DNA of 64,000 nt from an uncultured Clostridia bacterium (GCA_948502395.1 CAOPES010000003.1:163485-227484), one strand, 5' to 3'. Shown: positions 1 through 9,225, numbered from the stretch's first letter. Notes: generated by a model from the letters alone, not told the origin. Made by a program: numbers and translations.

Positions 1-299
1 AATACTGTATAAACTGTTTCCGCTGTTGAAATTCCTGTTTTTGGATGTATTTCAACTGGAATTCCTCTACCATTATCTTCAACACTTATAATATTTCCTG
101 GTTCAATTTCTACTTTTATTTCTGTACAATATCCTGCTAAAGCTTCATCAACACAGTTATCTACAATTTCATAAACCATATGATGTAATCCTCTTACAGA
201 AGTACTTCCTATATACATACCAGGTCTTTTTCTTACGGCTTCAAGACCTTCTAATACTTGAATTTGTTCTGCTCCATATTTATGCTCGTACTTTTCCAT
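1..299 (-). CDS. gyrB: DNA gyrase subunit B, N-terminal part (runs off the window)
   Basis: This is the first 99 codons of the ATPase subunit of DNA gyrase, which introduces negative supercoils. The translation begins [20 protein letters not shown] and carries the GHKL ATPase signatures [25 protein letters not shown] and [10 protein letters not shown]. The ATG at 297-299 directly follows the recF stop codon with no gap, and its ribosome-binding site AAGGAGG lies inside the recF 3' end, so the two genes are translationally coupled. The recF-gyrB order is typical of Firmicutes origins. The rest of the gene is beyond base 1. Confidence 0.97.
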   Translation of the reverse strand, partial: MEKYEHKYGAEQIQVLEGLEAVRKRPGMYIGSTSVRGLHHMVYEIVDNCVDEALAGYCTEIKVEIEPGNIISVEDNGRGIPVEIHPKTGISTAETVYTV

Positions 300-1376
300 T
301 TAATTTCCTCCTTTAAAAACGTTTCCGTCTTTTACATTATATATTAAAATATTTTTATTTTCAATATCTATTTTATCAGTACACGTAATAATAACTTGCG
401 TATTATCAATTTTTTCTAAAAAATGATTTCTTCTTTTTTGGTCCAACTCAGACATAAAATCATCTAACAACAATATTGGATATTCTCCAATTTCTTCTTC
501 AATAATATTTAATTCTGATAATTTTAATGAAAGTATTGCAGTCCTATGTTGACCTTGTGAACCATAGATATCTAATCTCTTCTTATTAATATATATCACA
601 AAATCATCTCTATGTACACCCTTTGTTGTAAAACCTTTTATTATATCTAATTTTCTTCTTGATTTTAATAAATTTAAAAAATTTTCTTTATTATCACATT
701 CAGTAATATATTCAATTTTAATTTCTTCTTTATTATCTGTTATTTCATTATGAATTTTTTTTATTTTTTCTTGAATTTTTTCCATATATTCATTTCTATA
801 TTTAGAAATTGTAACTGCATATTCCGCTAATTTTTCATCCCAAATTTCTAATAAATTTTCATCTTTATTTTCTTCTCTTATTTGTCTTAAATAATTATTT
901 CTTTGTTCTAAGGTTTTTAAATATAAATTTAAATTATGCATATAATTTGGTTTTAATTGACTAATCATAATATCTAAAAATTTTCTTCTATTTTGTGGTC
1001 CACCTTTTAAAATATTAATATCATCTGGAGTAAAAATTACTACATTAATATTCCCTAATAATTCACTAAGCTTTTTTATTTTTATTCCATTAATATATAC
1101 ATTTTTTCTATTACCCAATTCTATTTTTATTTTTCCATCTCTATCTGTTTTTTGATATTCAATTTCTATAATTGCATTTTCTGAATTTAATTTTATCATT
1201 TCTTTATCTTTATTAGTTCTAAAAGATCTACCCATACTACACAAAAAAATTGATTCAATTATATTAGTTTTTCCTTGAGCATTTTCTCCATAAAAAACAT
1301 TTATATTTTTTTCTAAATTAATTTCTTGTAAATTATAATTCCTAAAATTATTTATTTTAATTTTACTTATCCACAT
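300..1376 (-). CDS. recF: DNA replication and repair protein RecF
   Basis: RecF is an SMC-like ATPase that helps load RecA at single-strand gaps. Near the N-terminus the protein shows ISKIKINNFRNY and the Walker A region FYGENAQGKTNIIE; near the C-terminus it shows the signature GSQGQHRT and the Walker B motif PILLLDDFMSELD. I start at the ATG at 1374-1376 (MWISKI), which has GGAG six bases upstream and fits the family N-terminus. An ATG four codons earlier (1388) is in frame but lacks a good ribosome-binding site. The 358-residue length is normal. It ends against gyrB. Upstream is a 0.7-kb AT-rich gap where many Firmicutes carry the S4-domain gene yaaA, which is absent here. Confidence 0.95.
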   Translation of the reverse strand: MWISKIKINNFRNYNLQEINLEKNINVFYGENAQGKTNIIESIFLCSMGRSFRTNKDKEMIKLNSENAIIEIEYQKTDRDGKIKIELGNRKNVYINGIKIKKLSELLGNINVVIFTPDDINILKGGPQNRRKFLDIMISQLKPNYMHNLNLYLKTLEQRNNYLRQIREENKDENLLEIWDEKLAEYAVTISKYRNEYMEKIQEKIKKIHNEITDNKEEIKIEYITECDNKENFLNLLKSRRKLDIIKGFTTKGVHRDDFVIYINKKRLDIYGSQGQHRTAILSLKLSELNIIEEEIGEYPILLLDDFMSELDQKRRNHFLEKIDNTQVIITCTDKIDIENKNILIYNVKDGNVFKGGN

Positions 1377-1388
1377 ATTATTCTCCAT

Positions 1389-2097
1389 TTGTGTATAATT
1401 TTTTCTTTTTTTATCTATTTTTTTCTAATTTATTCTCTTTTTTTCGATTTTTTACTATTTTTTTCATATTTTTTATTATTTTTTTAATATAAAATTATAT
1501 TAATTAAAAATTAAATCGGCTTATTTTTGATTTTCGCGCTTCGTTTTTTTTAATTATTTTTAATTTTTTATTATATTTTTCTCATTTTTTATATTATTTT
1601 CTAATTTATTCTATTTTTTTTAATAATTATTATTTAATTAATTTATTTTTTATAATATTTTTTATTTAATTATTTTATTTTCATACATTTAATTTATTAA
1701 TGTAATAATTATAAAAAATATAATAAATAAAATAACCAAAATACCTTCTACAAAAAAATCAAAATCTCTTTTTTTCTATTTTTTTCGATTTTATTCTAAT
1801 TTTTTCTAATTTTTTCATAATTATTTAATTAATTATTTTTATTATTTTTTAATAAAGTTATCCACAGTTTCAAAAATCGCCAAAATCTAATTTATTCTAT
1901 TTTATTCTTTTTTTTTCGATTTTATTCTATTTTTTTCATTACAATATTTTTCCACATTCAATATTTATTATCCACAATTTATTTATAATATGTGGATAAC
2001 TTTCAGATGTTTTTAAGGTCTGTCCCCAAAAACACCTGAAACATCTTTTTAAAAATTTGAAAGGTAGAATTTCTATATCTACCTTTCCCCTATTTTT
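1389..2097. repeat. AT-rich repeat desert between dnaN and recF with three DnaA boxes
   Basis: No credible gene lies in these 709 bases. The sequence is a loose tandem of AT-rich units such as TTTTTTCGATTTTATTCTA and TAATTTATTCTATTTTTT, clearest at about 1400-1470, 1590-1625, 1770-1815 and 1885-1935. The same unit, inverted, occurs at 39520-39655. Near the dnaN end are DnaA boxes TTATCCACA at 1858-1866 and 1968-1976 and TGTGGATAA at 1991-1999. A GTCCC-class hairpin sits at 2004-2046. A 19-base stretch at 1521-1539 is repeated inverted at 9238-9256. The region may belong to the origin. Confidence 0.7.
2004..2050. repeat. GTCCC-class hairpin repeat, type A (dnaN 3' side)
   Basis: The sequence contains GATGTTTTTAAGGTCTGTCC followed by CCAAAAACACCTGAAACATC and a T run, giving a hairpin with GATGTTTTT / AAAAACA-type arms around a GTCCCC loop. 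It resembles the type A copies at 32307, 56084, 56153, 59381 and 59457. It lies just downstream of dnaN, about 50 bases past its stop, and could act as its terminator. Confidence 0.7.
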
Positions 2098-3216
2098 TTA
2101 TTCTTCTTTTAATCTGATTGGTAAAATCATATAAGTATAATCATTATTTTCTGTTGATTTTACTAAACAAGGTGAAATGCTTGAGCCAAATTCTATATAA
2201 ACTTCTTCATCATCAATTGCTTTTAAACTATCTAAGAAATACTTTGGATTAAATCCTGCTTCCAAATTTTTTCCTTCAGTTGAAACATATAATTCTTCTT
2301 TTGCATCTCCTGTTTGATTTGTACAAGAAATTACAACTTTACCTATATCAACTTGTACTTTTACAGGATATTTTTTTTCTTTTTCTACACTTGATGCTGA
2401 TATCAAGCTAATTCTCTCAAAACTATTTTGTATACTATTTTTATTTACTTTAATTCTTGTCTCCCAATTATTTGGTATAACATTTTTATAATTTAAAAAC
2501 TCACCATCTAAAATTCTTGTTACAATTTTACAATTATCCATTTCGAATAATGCTTGATTTTTTGCAACTCCTATTTTTATTGGTTCAAAAGAATCTGATA
2601 TTATTTTATTTACTTCATTCAATGTTTTTCCTGGTATTACTGCATTAAAATTATTTGTTTGTTTATTTAAATAAATACTTCTTAGTGCTAATCTAAATCC
2701 ATCAACAGCAACTAAATTTAATTTATTATTTTCGATTTCGAATAAGCAACCTGTAAAAATTGGTCTACTTTCTTCTGAGCTTACTGCAAAAATTGTTTTT
2801 CTAATCATATTTTTTAAAACACTTTGATCTATTTCAATAGAATTTTCAACTTCTATTTTTGGAAGTTCTGGAAATTCATCTGGATTCATTGTTGCTAATT
2901 TGTATAATGAACCTTCACATTCAATTTCTAATAAATTTTTGTCATTTATAGAAATATAAATTTCTGTATCTGGTAATTTTCTAATGATTTCACTAAACAT
3001 TATAGCATTAACAACTGTACTTCCTTGTTCTTTTACTTCACATTCCATTATATATTCAATACCTATTTCTAAATCATAGGTTGTTAATTTTATTTCATTG
3101 TCATTAGTTTGAATTAATATTCCTTCTAATATTGGCATTGTTGTCTTAGAAGCAACGCCTTTAACTACGGAATTGATAGCTTTAATGATTTTATCTTTAT
3201 AGCAAACGATTTTCAT
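2098..3216 (-). CDS. dnaN: DNA polymerase III beta subunit (sliding clamp)
   Basis: The 372-residue protein is the ring-shaped processivity clamp that tethers replicative polymerase to DNA. It starts MKIVCYKDKIIKAINSVVKG and has the three repeated clamp domains; ISSEESRPIF-type and VDGFRLALR motifs mark the domain 1/2 region, and the C-terminus ends with YTYMILPIRL, the usual hydrophobic clamp pocket strand. The start is set by AAGGAGG eight bases upstream of the ATG at 3214-3216. It follows dnaA in the usual order, separated by an origin element (3217-3538). Confidence 0.98.
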   Translation of the reverse strand: MKIVCYKDKIIKAINSVVKGVASKTTMPILEGILIQTNDNEIKLTTYDLEIGIEYIMECEVKEQGSTVVNAIMFSEIIRKLPDTEIYISINDKNLLEIECEGSLYKLATMNPDEFPELPKIEVENSIEIDQSVLKNMIRKTIFAVSSEESRPIFTGCLFEIENNKLNLVAVDGFRLALRSIYLNKQTNNFNAVIPGKTLNEVNKIISDSFEPIKIGVAKNQALFEMDNCKIVTRILDGEFLNYKNVIPNNWETRIKVNKNSIQNSFERISLISASSVEKEKKYPVKVQVDIGKVVISCTNQTGDAKEELYVSTEGKNLEAGFNPKYFLDSLKAIDDEEVYIEFGSSISPCLVKSTENNDYTYMILPIRLKEE

Positions 3217-3538
3217 TTTGCTTCCTCCTTTATAATAATATAATATTTTTTAGTAGTAGTAGTAATAGGTGCTGTGGAAACTGTGGAAAACTATGTGGAA
3301 ACATACAATCCCTAACAAAAATGATGTTTATAACTCAGTGGATAACTCAAGTAACAATCCACAGGTTTCAACATGCCATGTGTAAAATTTGAGATATACA
3401 CAGTTTATCAACAGGTTATTAACACCCCCCTGTGGATAACGAATGCATTGCTTCCGTAAGAACAGAAACAATTACATTTTTCGAACAATCATTTTTACAA
3501 ACACAAATTTCAAAAAAAACTTGAAGTCGTTTTTGCTC
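3217..3538. other. oriC element with DnaA-trio and DnaA boxes (dnaA-dnaN spacer)
   Basis: Reading rightward from dnaN there is an AT-rich stretch, then five TAG/TAA triplets plus one more (TAGTAGTAGTAGTAATAG, 3251-3268), a short GC-richer GTGC, and three DnaA-box-like TGTGGAAA sequences (3273, 3282, 3294). This order of AT tract, DnaA-trios, GC patch and boxes is the basal unwinding arrangement known from Bacillus subtilis, where it also lies between dnaA and dnaN. More boxes follow: AGTGGATAA 3337-3345, TTATCAACA 3415-3423 and TGTGGATAA 3431-3439. I infer this is where strand opening starts. Confidence 0.8.
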
Positions 3539-4891
3539 TTATTGTTTTCCATCTATGATGATGTTTTTCACACTATCCACAATTAGCTTAGTATTATTTT
3601 TTTCTTTTACTTCTTTTTCAATTTTTTTACATCCATGCATAACAGTTGAATGATCTCTTCCCCCGAAGTCCACTCCTATCTGTGGATAAGACATATTTGC
3701 AATTTCTCTACAAAGGTACATTGCAATTTGTCTTGGAAAAGCGATATCATTTGATCTTTTATTTCCTGCTAAATCTTCTTTGCTAATACTGAAATATTTT
3801 GCAACAGTTTCTTTTATAAAGTCGCAAGATATTACCTTTTCATTCTCATACTTAAATTCATTAATAATATTTTCAGCCAATTCAATAGTAATTGGACTAT
3901 GTGTTAATGAAGCTCTAGCAACGATTTTATTAAACACACCTTCCAACTCTCTTATGTTTGAATCAATTTTATTAGCAATATTTGAAAGTATAAAATCTTC
4001 AATGATTATATTTTCATCTTGAGCTTTTTTCCTTAAAATTGCTAAACGAGTTTCATAATCTGGACAAGAAATATCTGCTAAAAGTCCCCATTCAAATCTA
4101 GATTTTAGCCTATCTTCCAAAAATTGAATATCTCTTGGTGGTTTATCACTAGATAGTATAATTTGCTTACCTTCTTCGTATAAAGCATTAAATGTGTGGA
4201 AAAATTCTTCTTGAACTCTTTCTTTTCCAGCAATAAATTGAATATCATCTATTAGTAAAACATCAATATTTCTATATTTATTTCTAAAAAATTCATTTTT
4301 GTTATCTTTAATTGCATTGATTAATTGGTTTGTAAATTTTTCAGAGGTAACATATAAAACATTTGCATTTCTGTTATTTTCTAGAATTCTATTTCCTATT
4401 GCATGCATTAAGTGAGTTTTCCCCAAACCTACGCCTCCGTAAAGGAAAAGCGGATTATAAGAATTTGAAGGCTCATTTCCAACGGCTAAAGCAGCAGCAT
4501 GTGCAAATCTATTATTATTTCCGACAACGAAGGTTTCAAAAGTATATTTTGGGTTCAAAGTAGACTTATTAGATTCAATTTCTGCTGAAGAAATATTTGA
4601 ATCATTTGTTATTACTTCGTTTTCTACGGCATTATTTTCTTTTGAAAGATCGACAACAGAAAAAGTCCATTCTTTGTTCGTAATAAAACGCAAAGTATTA
4701 AAAACTAGACTTCTATACTTGTTTTCGATAAAATCTTGTTGAAATTCAGAATTAGCTGTAAAAACTATGTGATTACCTTCAATGCTTCGAATGTCTAATG
4801 GCAAAATCCATGTTTCATATGATATTTGAGTTAGTTCAGGCTTTAAGGCTTCTTTAATTTTTGCAATTAATTCTTCTTTTTCGATAGCCAT
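3539..4891 (-). CDS. dnaA: Chromosomal replication initiator DnaA
   Basis: DnaA binds 9-bp boxes at oriC and melts the origin. The 450-residue protein has the N-terminal domain I (residues 1-80), a variable linker, the AAA+ core with Walker A GGVGLGKTH (about 152-160), Walker B VLLIDDIQF, and the C-terminal helix-turn-helix signature GGRDHSTVMHGC. The ATG at 4889-4891 is preceded by AAAGGA. It is flanked on both sides by DnaA boxes, giving the bipartite origin layout of Firmicutes and suggesting autoregulation by DnaA. Confidence 0.98.
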   Translation of the reverse strand: MAIEKEELIAKIKEALKPELTQISYETWILPLDIRSIEGNHIVFTANSEFQQDFIENKYRSLVFNTLRFITNKEWTFSVVDLSKENNAVENEVITNDSNISSAEIESNKSTLNPKYTFETFVVGNNNRFAHAAALAVGNEPSNSYNPLFLYGGVGLGKTHLMHAIGNRILENNRNANVLYVTSEKFTNQLINAIKDNKNEFFRNKYRNIDVLLIDDIQFIAGKERVQEEFFHTFNALYEEGKQIILSSDKPPRDIQFLEDRLKSRFEWGLLADISCPDYETRLAILRKKAQDENIIIEDFILSNIANKIDSNIRELEGVFNKIVARASLTHSPITIELAENIINEFKYENEKVISCDFIKETVAKYFSISKEDLAGNKRSNDIAFPRQIAMYLCREIANMSYPQIGVDFGGRDHSTVMHGCKKIEKEVKEKNNTKLIVDSVKNIIIDGKQ

Positions 4892-5183
4892 TCATATCAT
4901 CCTTTCTTAAAATAAGTTATCCACAAAGTTATCCACAACTGTTGATAACTTTGTAACAGTTTTGTAAAAAAGAAAAAACTTTATACGAACAAAAATTTAA
5001 GTATTACCAAGAAAAAGCTTAATTATTTTTTACTTTCACATAATAACAAATTTATACACAAGAAGTCAATAAAATTGTGGAAAAAAATTTTTTTCTGTGG
5101 ATAATTTTGAAAAAAACTGTGGAAAACTTAATAAATGTTACAATCATATTACAAAACAGTAAAAAAAATTTGCAAAAATTACT
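4892..5183. other. oriC DnaA-box cluster (dnaA-rpmH spacer)
   Basis: There is no gene here. DnaA boxes TTATCCACA occur at 4917-4925 and 4929-4937, with TGTTGATAA at 4940-4948, TTATACACA at 5052-5060 and TGTGGATAA at 5096-5104, plus several TGTGGAAA-like sequences. The position upstream of dnaA, with divergent transcription of dnaA and rpmH, matches the second half of a bipartite oriC and the dnaA promoter region. Confidence 0.85.
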
Positions 5184-5213
5184 TGACATATATAGGTTTT
5201 TTGGAGTATAATC
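5184..5213 (+). promoter_or_regulatory. Promoter of the rpmH-rnpA-yidD-yidC-jag operon
   Basis: TTGACA at 5184-5189 and TATAAT at 5208-5213, spaced by 18 bases, form a near-perfect housekeeping sigma-A promoter about 70 bases before the rpmH ribosome-binding site. Confidence 0.85.
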
Positions 5214-5294
5214 GATATACTTGTTATTTTGTAAAAAAATAATTTCCAAACAAAATGGAATTTTATAAATAAAATCAATAGGAGGTGCCAAAGA

Positions 5295-5429
5295 ATGAAA
5301 AGAACATTCCAACCAAAAAACAGACAAGAAAAGAAAGAACACGGATTTATGAAAAGAATGAAAACAAGAGCAGGAAGAAACGTACTAAAAGCAAGAAGAG
5401 CAAAAGGTAGAAAAAAATTAAGTGCTTAA
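5295..5429 (+). CDS. rpmH: 50S ribosomal protein bL34
   Basis: This 44-residue, very basic protein of the large ribosomal subunit reads [20 protein letters not shown] at the start and ends [10 protein letters not shown], the normal bL34 length and sequence. The ATG at 5295 follows AGGAGGTG. It heads the conserved rpmH-rnpA-yidD-yidC-jag cluster next to oriC. Confidence 0.98.
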   Translation: MKRTFQPKNRQEKKEHGFMKRMKTRAGRNVLKARRAKGRKKLSA

Positions 5430-5462
5430 TTAAATTATGTTTTATGAATAAAAAATTCGTAA

Positions 5463-5491
5463 AAAAGGGTCGCCATAAAAGCGAGCCTTTT
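5463..5491 (+). terminator. Hairpin between rpmH and rnpA
   Basis: AAAAGGGTCGC and GCGAGCCTTTT form an 11-base stem with one mismatch around a CATAAAA loop. It can act as a partial terminator or attenuator that makes rpmH mRNA more abundant than rnpA mRNA. Confidence 0.55.
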
Positions 5492-5557
5492 AACGCATAA
5501 TTTAACTTAAAACAACGTTTTTTCATTAAAAAGGCCTTAAAGAAGGGAAAAAGAATA

Positions 5558-5911
5558 ATGAAAAAAACAAAAATGTTAAAGAAAAATTATGAATTTAAAA
5601 ATGTGTTAACAAAAGGAAAATACTATTCAGGAGACTGTATAGAAGCATTCATACAAACAAATAAAAACAAAGAAATAAATCTTTTAGGAATTGCAATAGG
5701 TGTAAAAATAGCAAAAGCAACAAAAAGAAATAGAATAAAAAGACTAATAAGAGAAAACTATAAAAACTGCGAAAATTACACAAAAACAGGAAACAATATA
5801 GTATTTCTATGGAAAAAGAAAGTTGACACAAACCAAGCAACTTTCGAAAACATAAAAAAAGATATGAATAAAATCTTTAAAAAAGCAAAACTTTTTGTAG
5901 AGGAAGAATAA
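5558..5911 (+). CDS. rnpA: Ribonuclease P protein component
   Basis: RnpA is the protein subunit of RNase P, which with the RNA subunit trims the 5' leader from pre-tRNA. The 117-residue basic protein carries the family signature as [14 protein letters not shown] (about residues 53-66) and the N-terminal [25 protein letters not shown] precedes the ATG. Its stop codon overlaps the yidD start by one base (TAATG), indicating coupled translation. Confidence 0.96.
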   Translation: MKKTKMLKKNYEFKNVLTKGKYYSGDCIEAFIQTNKNKEINLLGIAIGVKIAKATKRNRIKRLIRENYKNCENYTKTGNNIVFLWKKKVDTNQATFENIKKDMNKIFKKAKLFVEEE

Positions 5912-6129
5912 TGAAAAAATTACTTATATGGCTAATTACACAATATCAAAAATACATTTCAAAATGGCTAAAAAGTAAAAACATAAATTGTAAATTCTAT
6001 CCTAGTTGCTCAGAATACACTAAACAAGCAATAGAAAAGTATGGAGCAATAAAAGGGCTAACACTAGGAATATGTAGAATTATAAGATGTAATCCTTTTT
6101 CAAAAGGTGGATATGATCCATTAAAATAG
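5911..6129 (+). CDS. yidD: Membrane protein insertion efficiency factor YidD
   Basis: The 72-residue protein shows the whole YidD signature: [11 protein letters not shown] at the N-terminus, then [19 protein letters not shown] and the C-terminal [15 protein letters not shown]. It is a small membrane-associated helper of YidC. The gene overlaps rnpA by one base and lies 17 bases before yidC. Confidence 0.96.
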   Translation: MKKLLIWLITQYQKYISKWLKSKNINCKFYPSCSEYTKQAIEKYGAIKGLTLGICRIIRCNPFSKGGYDPLK

Positions 6130-6146
6130 AACAAGGAGGAAAATAA

Positions 6147-7043
6147 ATGTTTCAACTATTTGCAAACATATTTGGTTATTTGCTACAACTAATGTATACA
6201 CTAGTAAATAACTACGGATTAGCAATAATCATATTTACAGTAGTAATAAAAATATTATTATTACCATTATCAATAAAACAACAGAGAACAATGAAAAAAA
6301 GTGCCGAATTACAAGAAAAAATGAAAGTAATTCAATTCAAATATAAAAATGACCCAGAGAAAATGAACCAAGAAATAATGGAACTATACAAAACAGAAAA
6401 AATGAACCCATTTAGTGGATGTTTAACAGCAATTGTACAAATGTTGCTATTAATATCAATATTCTATTTAGTAAGATGTCCATTAACATATATGGAAAAA
6501 ATACCACAAGATAATATAAATACATATATACAACAACTAAAAGAAGCAGAAAAGCCAGTAAGTGAAGTATATCCAGAAATAGACTTAATAAGAGAATACG
6601 AATATTTAAAAGAAAAAAATCCAGAAGACAGCAATGTAGAAAAAATGAATATTCAAATGAACTTATTTGGACTAGATTTAAGCAAAATACCACAACAAAA
6701 TATGTCAGACTATACAGTATATATAATTCCTGTATTATATATATTATCATCATTTATCTCTATAAGACTAACAACATCAATGCAAGCAAAGCAACAAAAT
6801 AAAGATAAAAAGCAAGAAGAACCAATTATAGACGGTGAAACAGGAAAAGCACTGGTAGAAAAACCAGAAGAAAACGAATTAGATGCAGTTATGCAAACAA
6901 ATAAAATGATGTCTTGGATGATGCCAATATTATCTATTTCAATAGCATTTGTCGCACCACTAGGACTAGCATTATATTGGTTAATGAACAACATATTAAT
7001 GATAATTGAAAGATTAGTTCTAGATAAAGTAGTAAAATCCTAA
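6147..7043 (+). CDS. yidC: Membrane protein insertase YidC/OxaI/SpoIIIJ family
   Basis: YidC inserts proteins into the cytoplasmic membrane. The 298-residue protein has a first hydrophobic helix, the conserved stretch YGLAIIIFTVVIKILLLPLS (residues 24-43) carrying the groove arginine-equivalent Lys region, the amphipathic QQRTMKKSAELQEKMK helix, NPFSGCLTAIVQM and a C-terminal membrane pair ending GLALYWLMNNILMIIERL. It lacks a lipobox. AAGGAGG precedes the ATG. The central region has an unusually long charged insert (about residues 120-175). Confidence 0.95.
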   Translation: MFQLFANIFGYLLQLMYTLVNNYGLAIIIFTVVIKILLLPLSIKQQRTMKKSAELQEKMKVIQFKYKNDPEKMNQEIMELYKTEKMNPFSGCLTAIVQMLLLISIFYLVRCPLTYMEKIPQDNINTYIQQLKEAEKPVSEVYPEIDLIREYEYLKEKNPEDSNVEKMNIQMNLFGLDLSKIPQQNMSDYTVYIIPVLYILSSFISIRLTTSMQAKQQNKDKKQEEPIIDGETGKALVEKPEENELDAVMQTNKMMSWMMPILSISIAFVAPLGLALYWLMNNILMIIERLVLDKVVKS

Positions 7044-7057
7044 GGAGGTGCCAGTTA

Positions 7058-7756
7058 ATGGCAAAAAGTATTATTTCAGAAGGAAAAACGACAAACGAAG
7101 CAATAGAAAAAGGACTAAAAGAATTAAAAGTTTCTAAAAAAATGGTAGATATAAAAGTCTTAGAAAACGAAGACAAACGTAGTTTTTTCAGCATTTTAGC
7201 ACCAAGAGTTGTAAAAGTAGAATTAACAGTAAAAGAAAATGTAAAAGAAAAACAAAAAGAAGTACCAGTACCTAAAAAAGAAATTAATTTAACAGAGCAA
7301 GAAGTAGAAAAAGCAGCAGAAAGAGTAGAAAAATTTATAAAAGAAATAAAAACAGAACTACCAGAAGATGCAACATACAACATAGAAAAAACATCAAAAG
7401 GGCTTGAAGTAAGCATAAATAGCAAAGATTTAGGATATTTAATAGGATATAGGGGAGAAACCTTATATGCAATGCAAAGTATATTATCAGCAATTGCAAG
7501 CAAAGGAAATCAAAACAGAATTAGAGTAATATTAGACATTGAAGGCTACAAAGCAAAAAGAGAAAAAACATTAGAAGAATTGGCTGAAAAAGTAGCTAAA
7601 ACAGTAATAAGAACAAGAAAACCTGTAAAATTAGAGCCAATGCAAGCATATGAAAGAAAAATAATACATAGCAAATTACAAGGAAATCCTAAAATAGAAA
7701 CAATAAGCGAAGGACAAGAACCACACAGAAGAATAGTAATATCGCTAAAAAAATAA
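7058..7756 (+). CDS. jag: RNA-binding protein Jag/KhpB (Jag-N, KH, R3H domains)
   Basis: The 232-residue protein has an N-terminal Jag domain (MAKSIISEGKTTNEAIEKGL), a KH domain with LGYLIGYRGETLYAMQ replacing the usual GKxGxT loop with an IGYRGETL form typical of KhpB, and a C-terminal R3H domain (EPMQAYERKIIHSKLQ...PHRRIVIS). It binds RNA and in relatives affects division and sporulation. AGGAGGTG precedes the ATG. It closes the rpmH cluster and is followed by a hairpin. Confidence 0.94.
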   Translation: MAKSIISEGKTTNEAIEKGLKELKVSKKMVDIKVLENEDKRSFFSILAPRVVKVELTVKENVKEKQKEVPVPKKEINLTEQEVEKAAERVEKFIKEIKTELPEDATYNIEKTSKGLEVSINSKDLGYLIGYRGETLYAMQSILSAIASKGNQNRIRVILDIEGYKAKREKTLEELAEKVAKTVIRTRKPVKLEPMQAYERKIIHSKLQGNPKIETISEGQEPHRRIVISLKK

Positions 7757-7780
7757 TTTAATAAATAAAATCGGAGGTCA

Positions 7781-7833
7781 AAGGTCGGATTTTACAATAA
7801 AAATGTAAATTCTATCTTTGACTCTTTTTTTGT
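7781..7833 (+). terminator. Terminator after jag
   Basis: GTCAAAGGTCGGATTTTAC and GTAAATTCTATCTTTGAC form an imperfect long stem followed by TCTTTTTTTG, ending the rpmH-jag operon just before mnmE. Confidence 0.65.
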
Positions 7834-7850
7834 ATAAGGAGAGAATAAAA

Positions 7851-9225
7851 ATGGAAAAAACAATCGCGTCAATCTCTACGGCACCTCGGAATTGGGGGAA
7901 TTGGAATAATAAGAATGAGTGGAGAAAAATGTTTTGAAATATTAGAAAAAATATTTGAGCAAAAAAACAAACAATCAATAGAAGACATCAAAGGATATAG
8001 CATAAAATACGGAAATATAGTGGAAAATGGAGTAGTTGTAGATGAAGTACTAGTATCATACTTTAAAGCTCCTAAAAGCTATACAACCGAGAATATGTGC
8101 GAAATAAATTCACATGGTGGAAATATAATAGTTAAAAAAATATTAGAATTATGCTTGAAAAATGGAGCGGAACTAGCAGAGCCAGGTGAATTCACCAAAA
8201 GAGCATTTTTAAATGGAAGAATTGACCTATTACAGGCAGAGTCAGTAATAGACGTAATTAATGCTAAATCGGAAAGAGAAGCAAAAACTGGAATAAAGCA
8301 ACTAGAAGGCTTTTTATCAAAAGAAATAGCAGATATTAAGCAAGAAATAATGAATGTAATGATAAATATAGAAGTTGCAATTGATTATCCAGAGTACGAT
8401 GTAGACGATGTTACGATTAATCAAATTAAAGAAATGTTAGAGAATACAGAAATCAAATTGAAAAAGCTAGAAAAAAGCTTTGATAACGGAAAAATAATTA
8501 AAGAAGGCATAAAAACAGCAATAATAGGAAGGCCAAATGCAGGAAAATCATCACTTTTAAATGCAATTTTAAAGGAAAATAGGGCAATAGTTACAGAATA
8601 TGAAGGAACAACAAGAGATACAATTGAAGAATTCGTAAATATAAATGGAATTCCATTAAAATTAATAGATACAGCTGGAATAAGGGAAACATCAGATGAA
8701 GTGGAAAAAATAGGAGTTGCAAAATCAAGGGAAATAGCAGAAACAGCGGATTTAGTAATTGCAATATTCGATAGTTCAAAAGATTTAACAGAAGAAGATA
8801 TGGAAATATTGGAACTGGCGAAAAGCAAGAAATCCGTAATAATATTAAACAAAATCGACTTGAAATCTAAAATAAATGAAGAAACACCTGAATTGAAAAG
8901 GGCAAGTGATTGTATAATTAAAATTTCAGCTTTAAATAAAATAGGAATTGAAAAATTGTATGATGAAATTACAAATTTATTTAATTTAAACCAAATAAAT
9001 GTAGATAATGAAATTGTAATTACAAATATTAGGCATAAAAATTTAATAACAAAAGCGATAGAAAGTGTAAAAAAGACAAAAGAGACAATTGAAAATCAAA
9101 TGCCATTAGATATTATAGCAATATTTATAAAAGATATTTTAGAAGATTTAGGAAATATAACAGGAGAAGTTGTAACTGAAAATATTATAGATGAAATTTT
9201 TGCCAAGTTCTGTTTAGGAAAATAA
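7851..9225 (+). CDS. mnmE: tRNA modification GTPase MnmE, needs a +1 frameshift at codon 13
   Basis: MnmE with MnmG adds carboxymethylaminomethyl groups to U34 of several tRNAs. The ATG at 7851 has AAGGAGAG upstream and encodes MEKTIASISTAP, the family N-terminus. The next in-frame codon is CGG (7887-7889), and that frame stops at 7935. Skipping the C gives GIGGIGIIRMSGEKC and the rest of MnmE. Family members read like TPMGEGGIGIVR here, so the +1 reading matches with no gained or lost residue. Downstream are the G1 motif GRPNAGKSSLLN, G3 DTAGIRET, G4 NKID and the C-terminal FCLGK with the catalytic Cys. Total about 457 residues, the normal size. Either a programmed shift, a mutation, or a sequence error; the recurrence elsewhere favours recoding. 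Confidence 0.9.
7887..7890 (+). other. C-GGA +1 recoding site in mnmE
   Basis: In-frame CGG followed by A, preceded by the Pro codon CCT. Zero-frame reading ends 16 codons later; +1 reading from GGA restores MnmE at the conserved Gly of the N-terminal motif. Confidence 0.75.

Noticed and set aside
7851..9225. Treating mnmE simply as a pseudogene or short version starting at the ATG at 7915
   Set aside because: The ATG at 7915 lacks a ribosome-binding site and loses the conserved N-terminus; the upstream ATG with AAGGAGAG encodes it perfectly up to the CGG, and the same CGGA pattern breaks three other genes.
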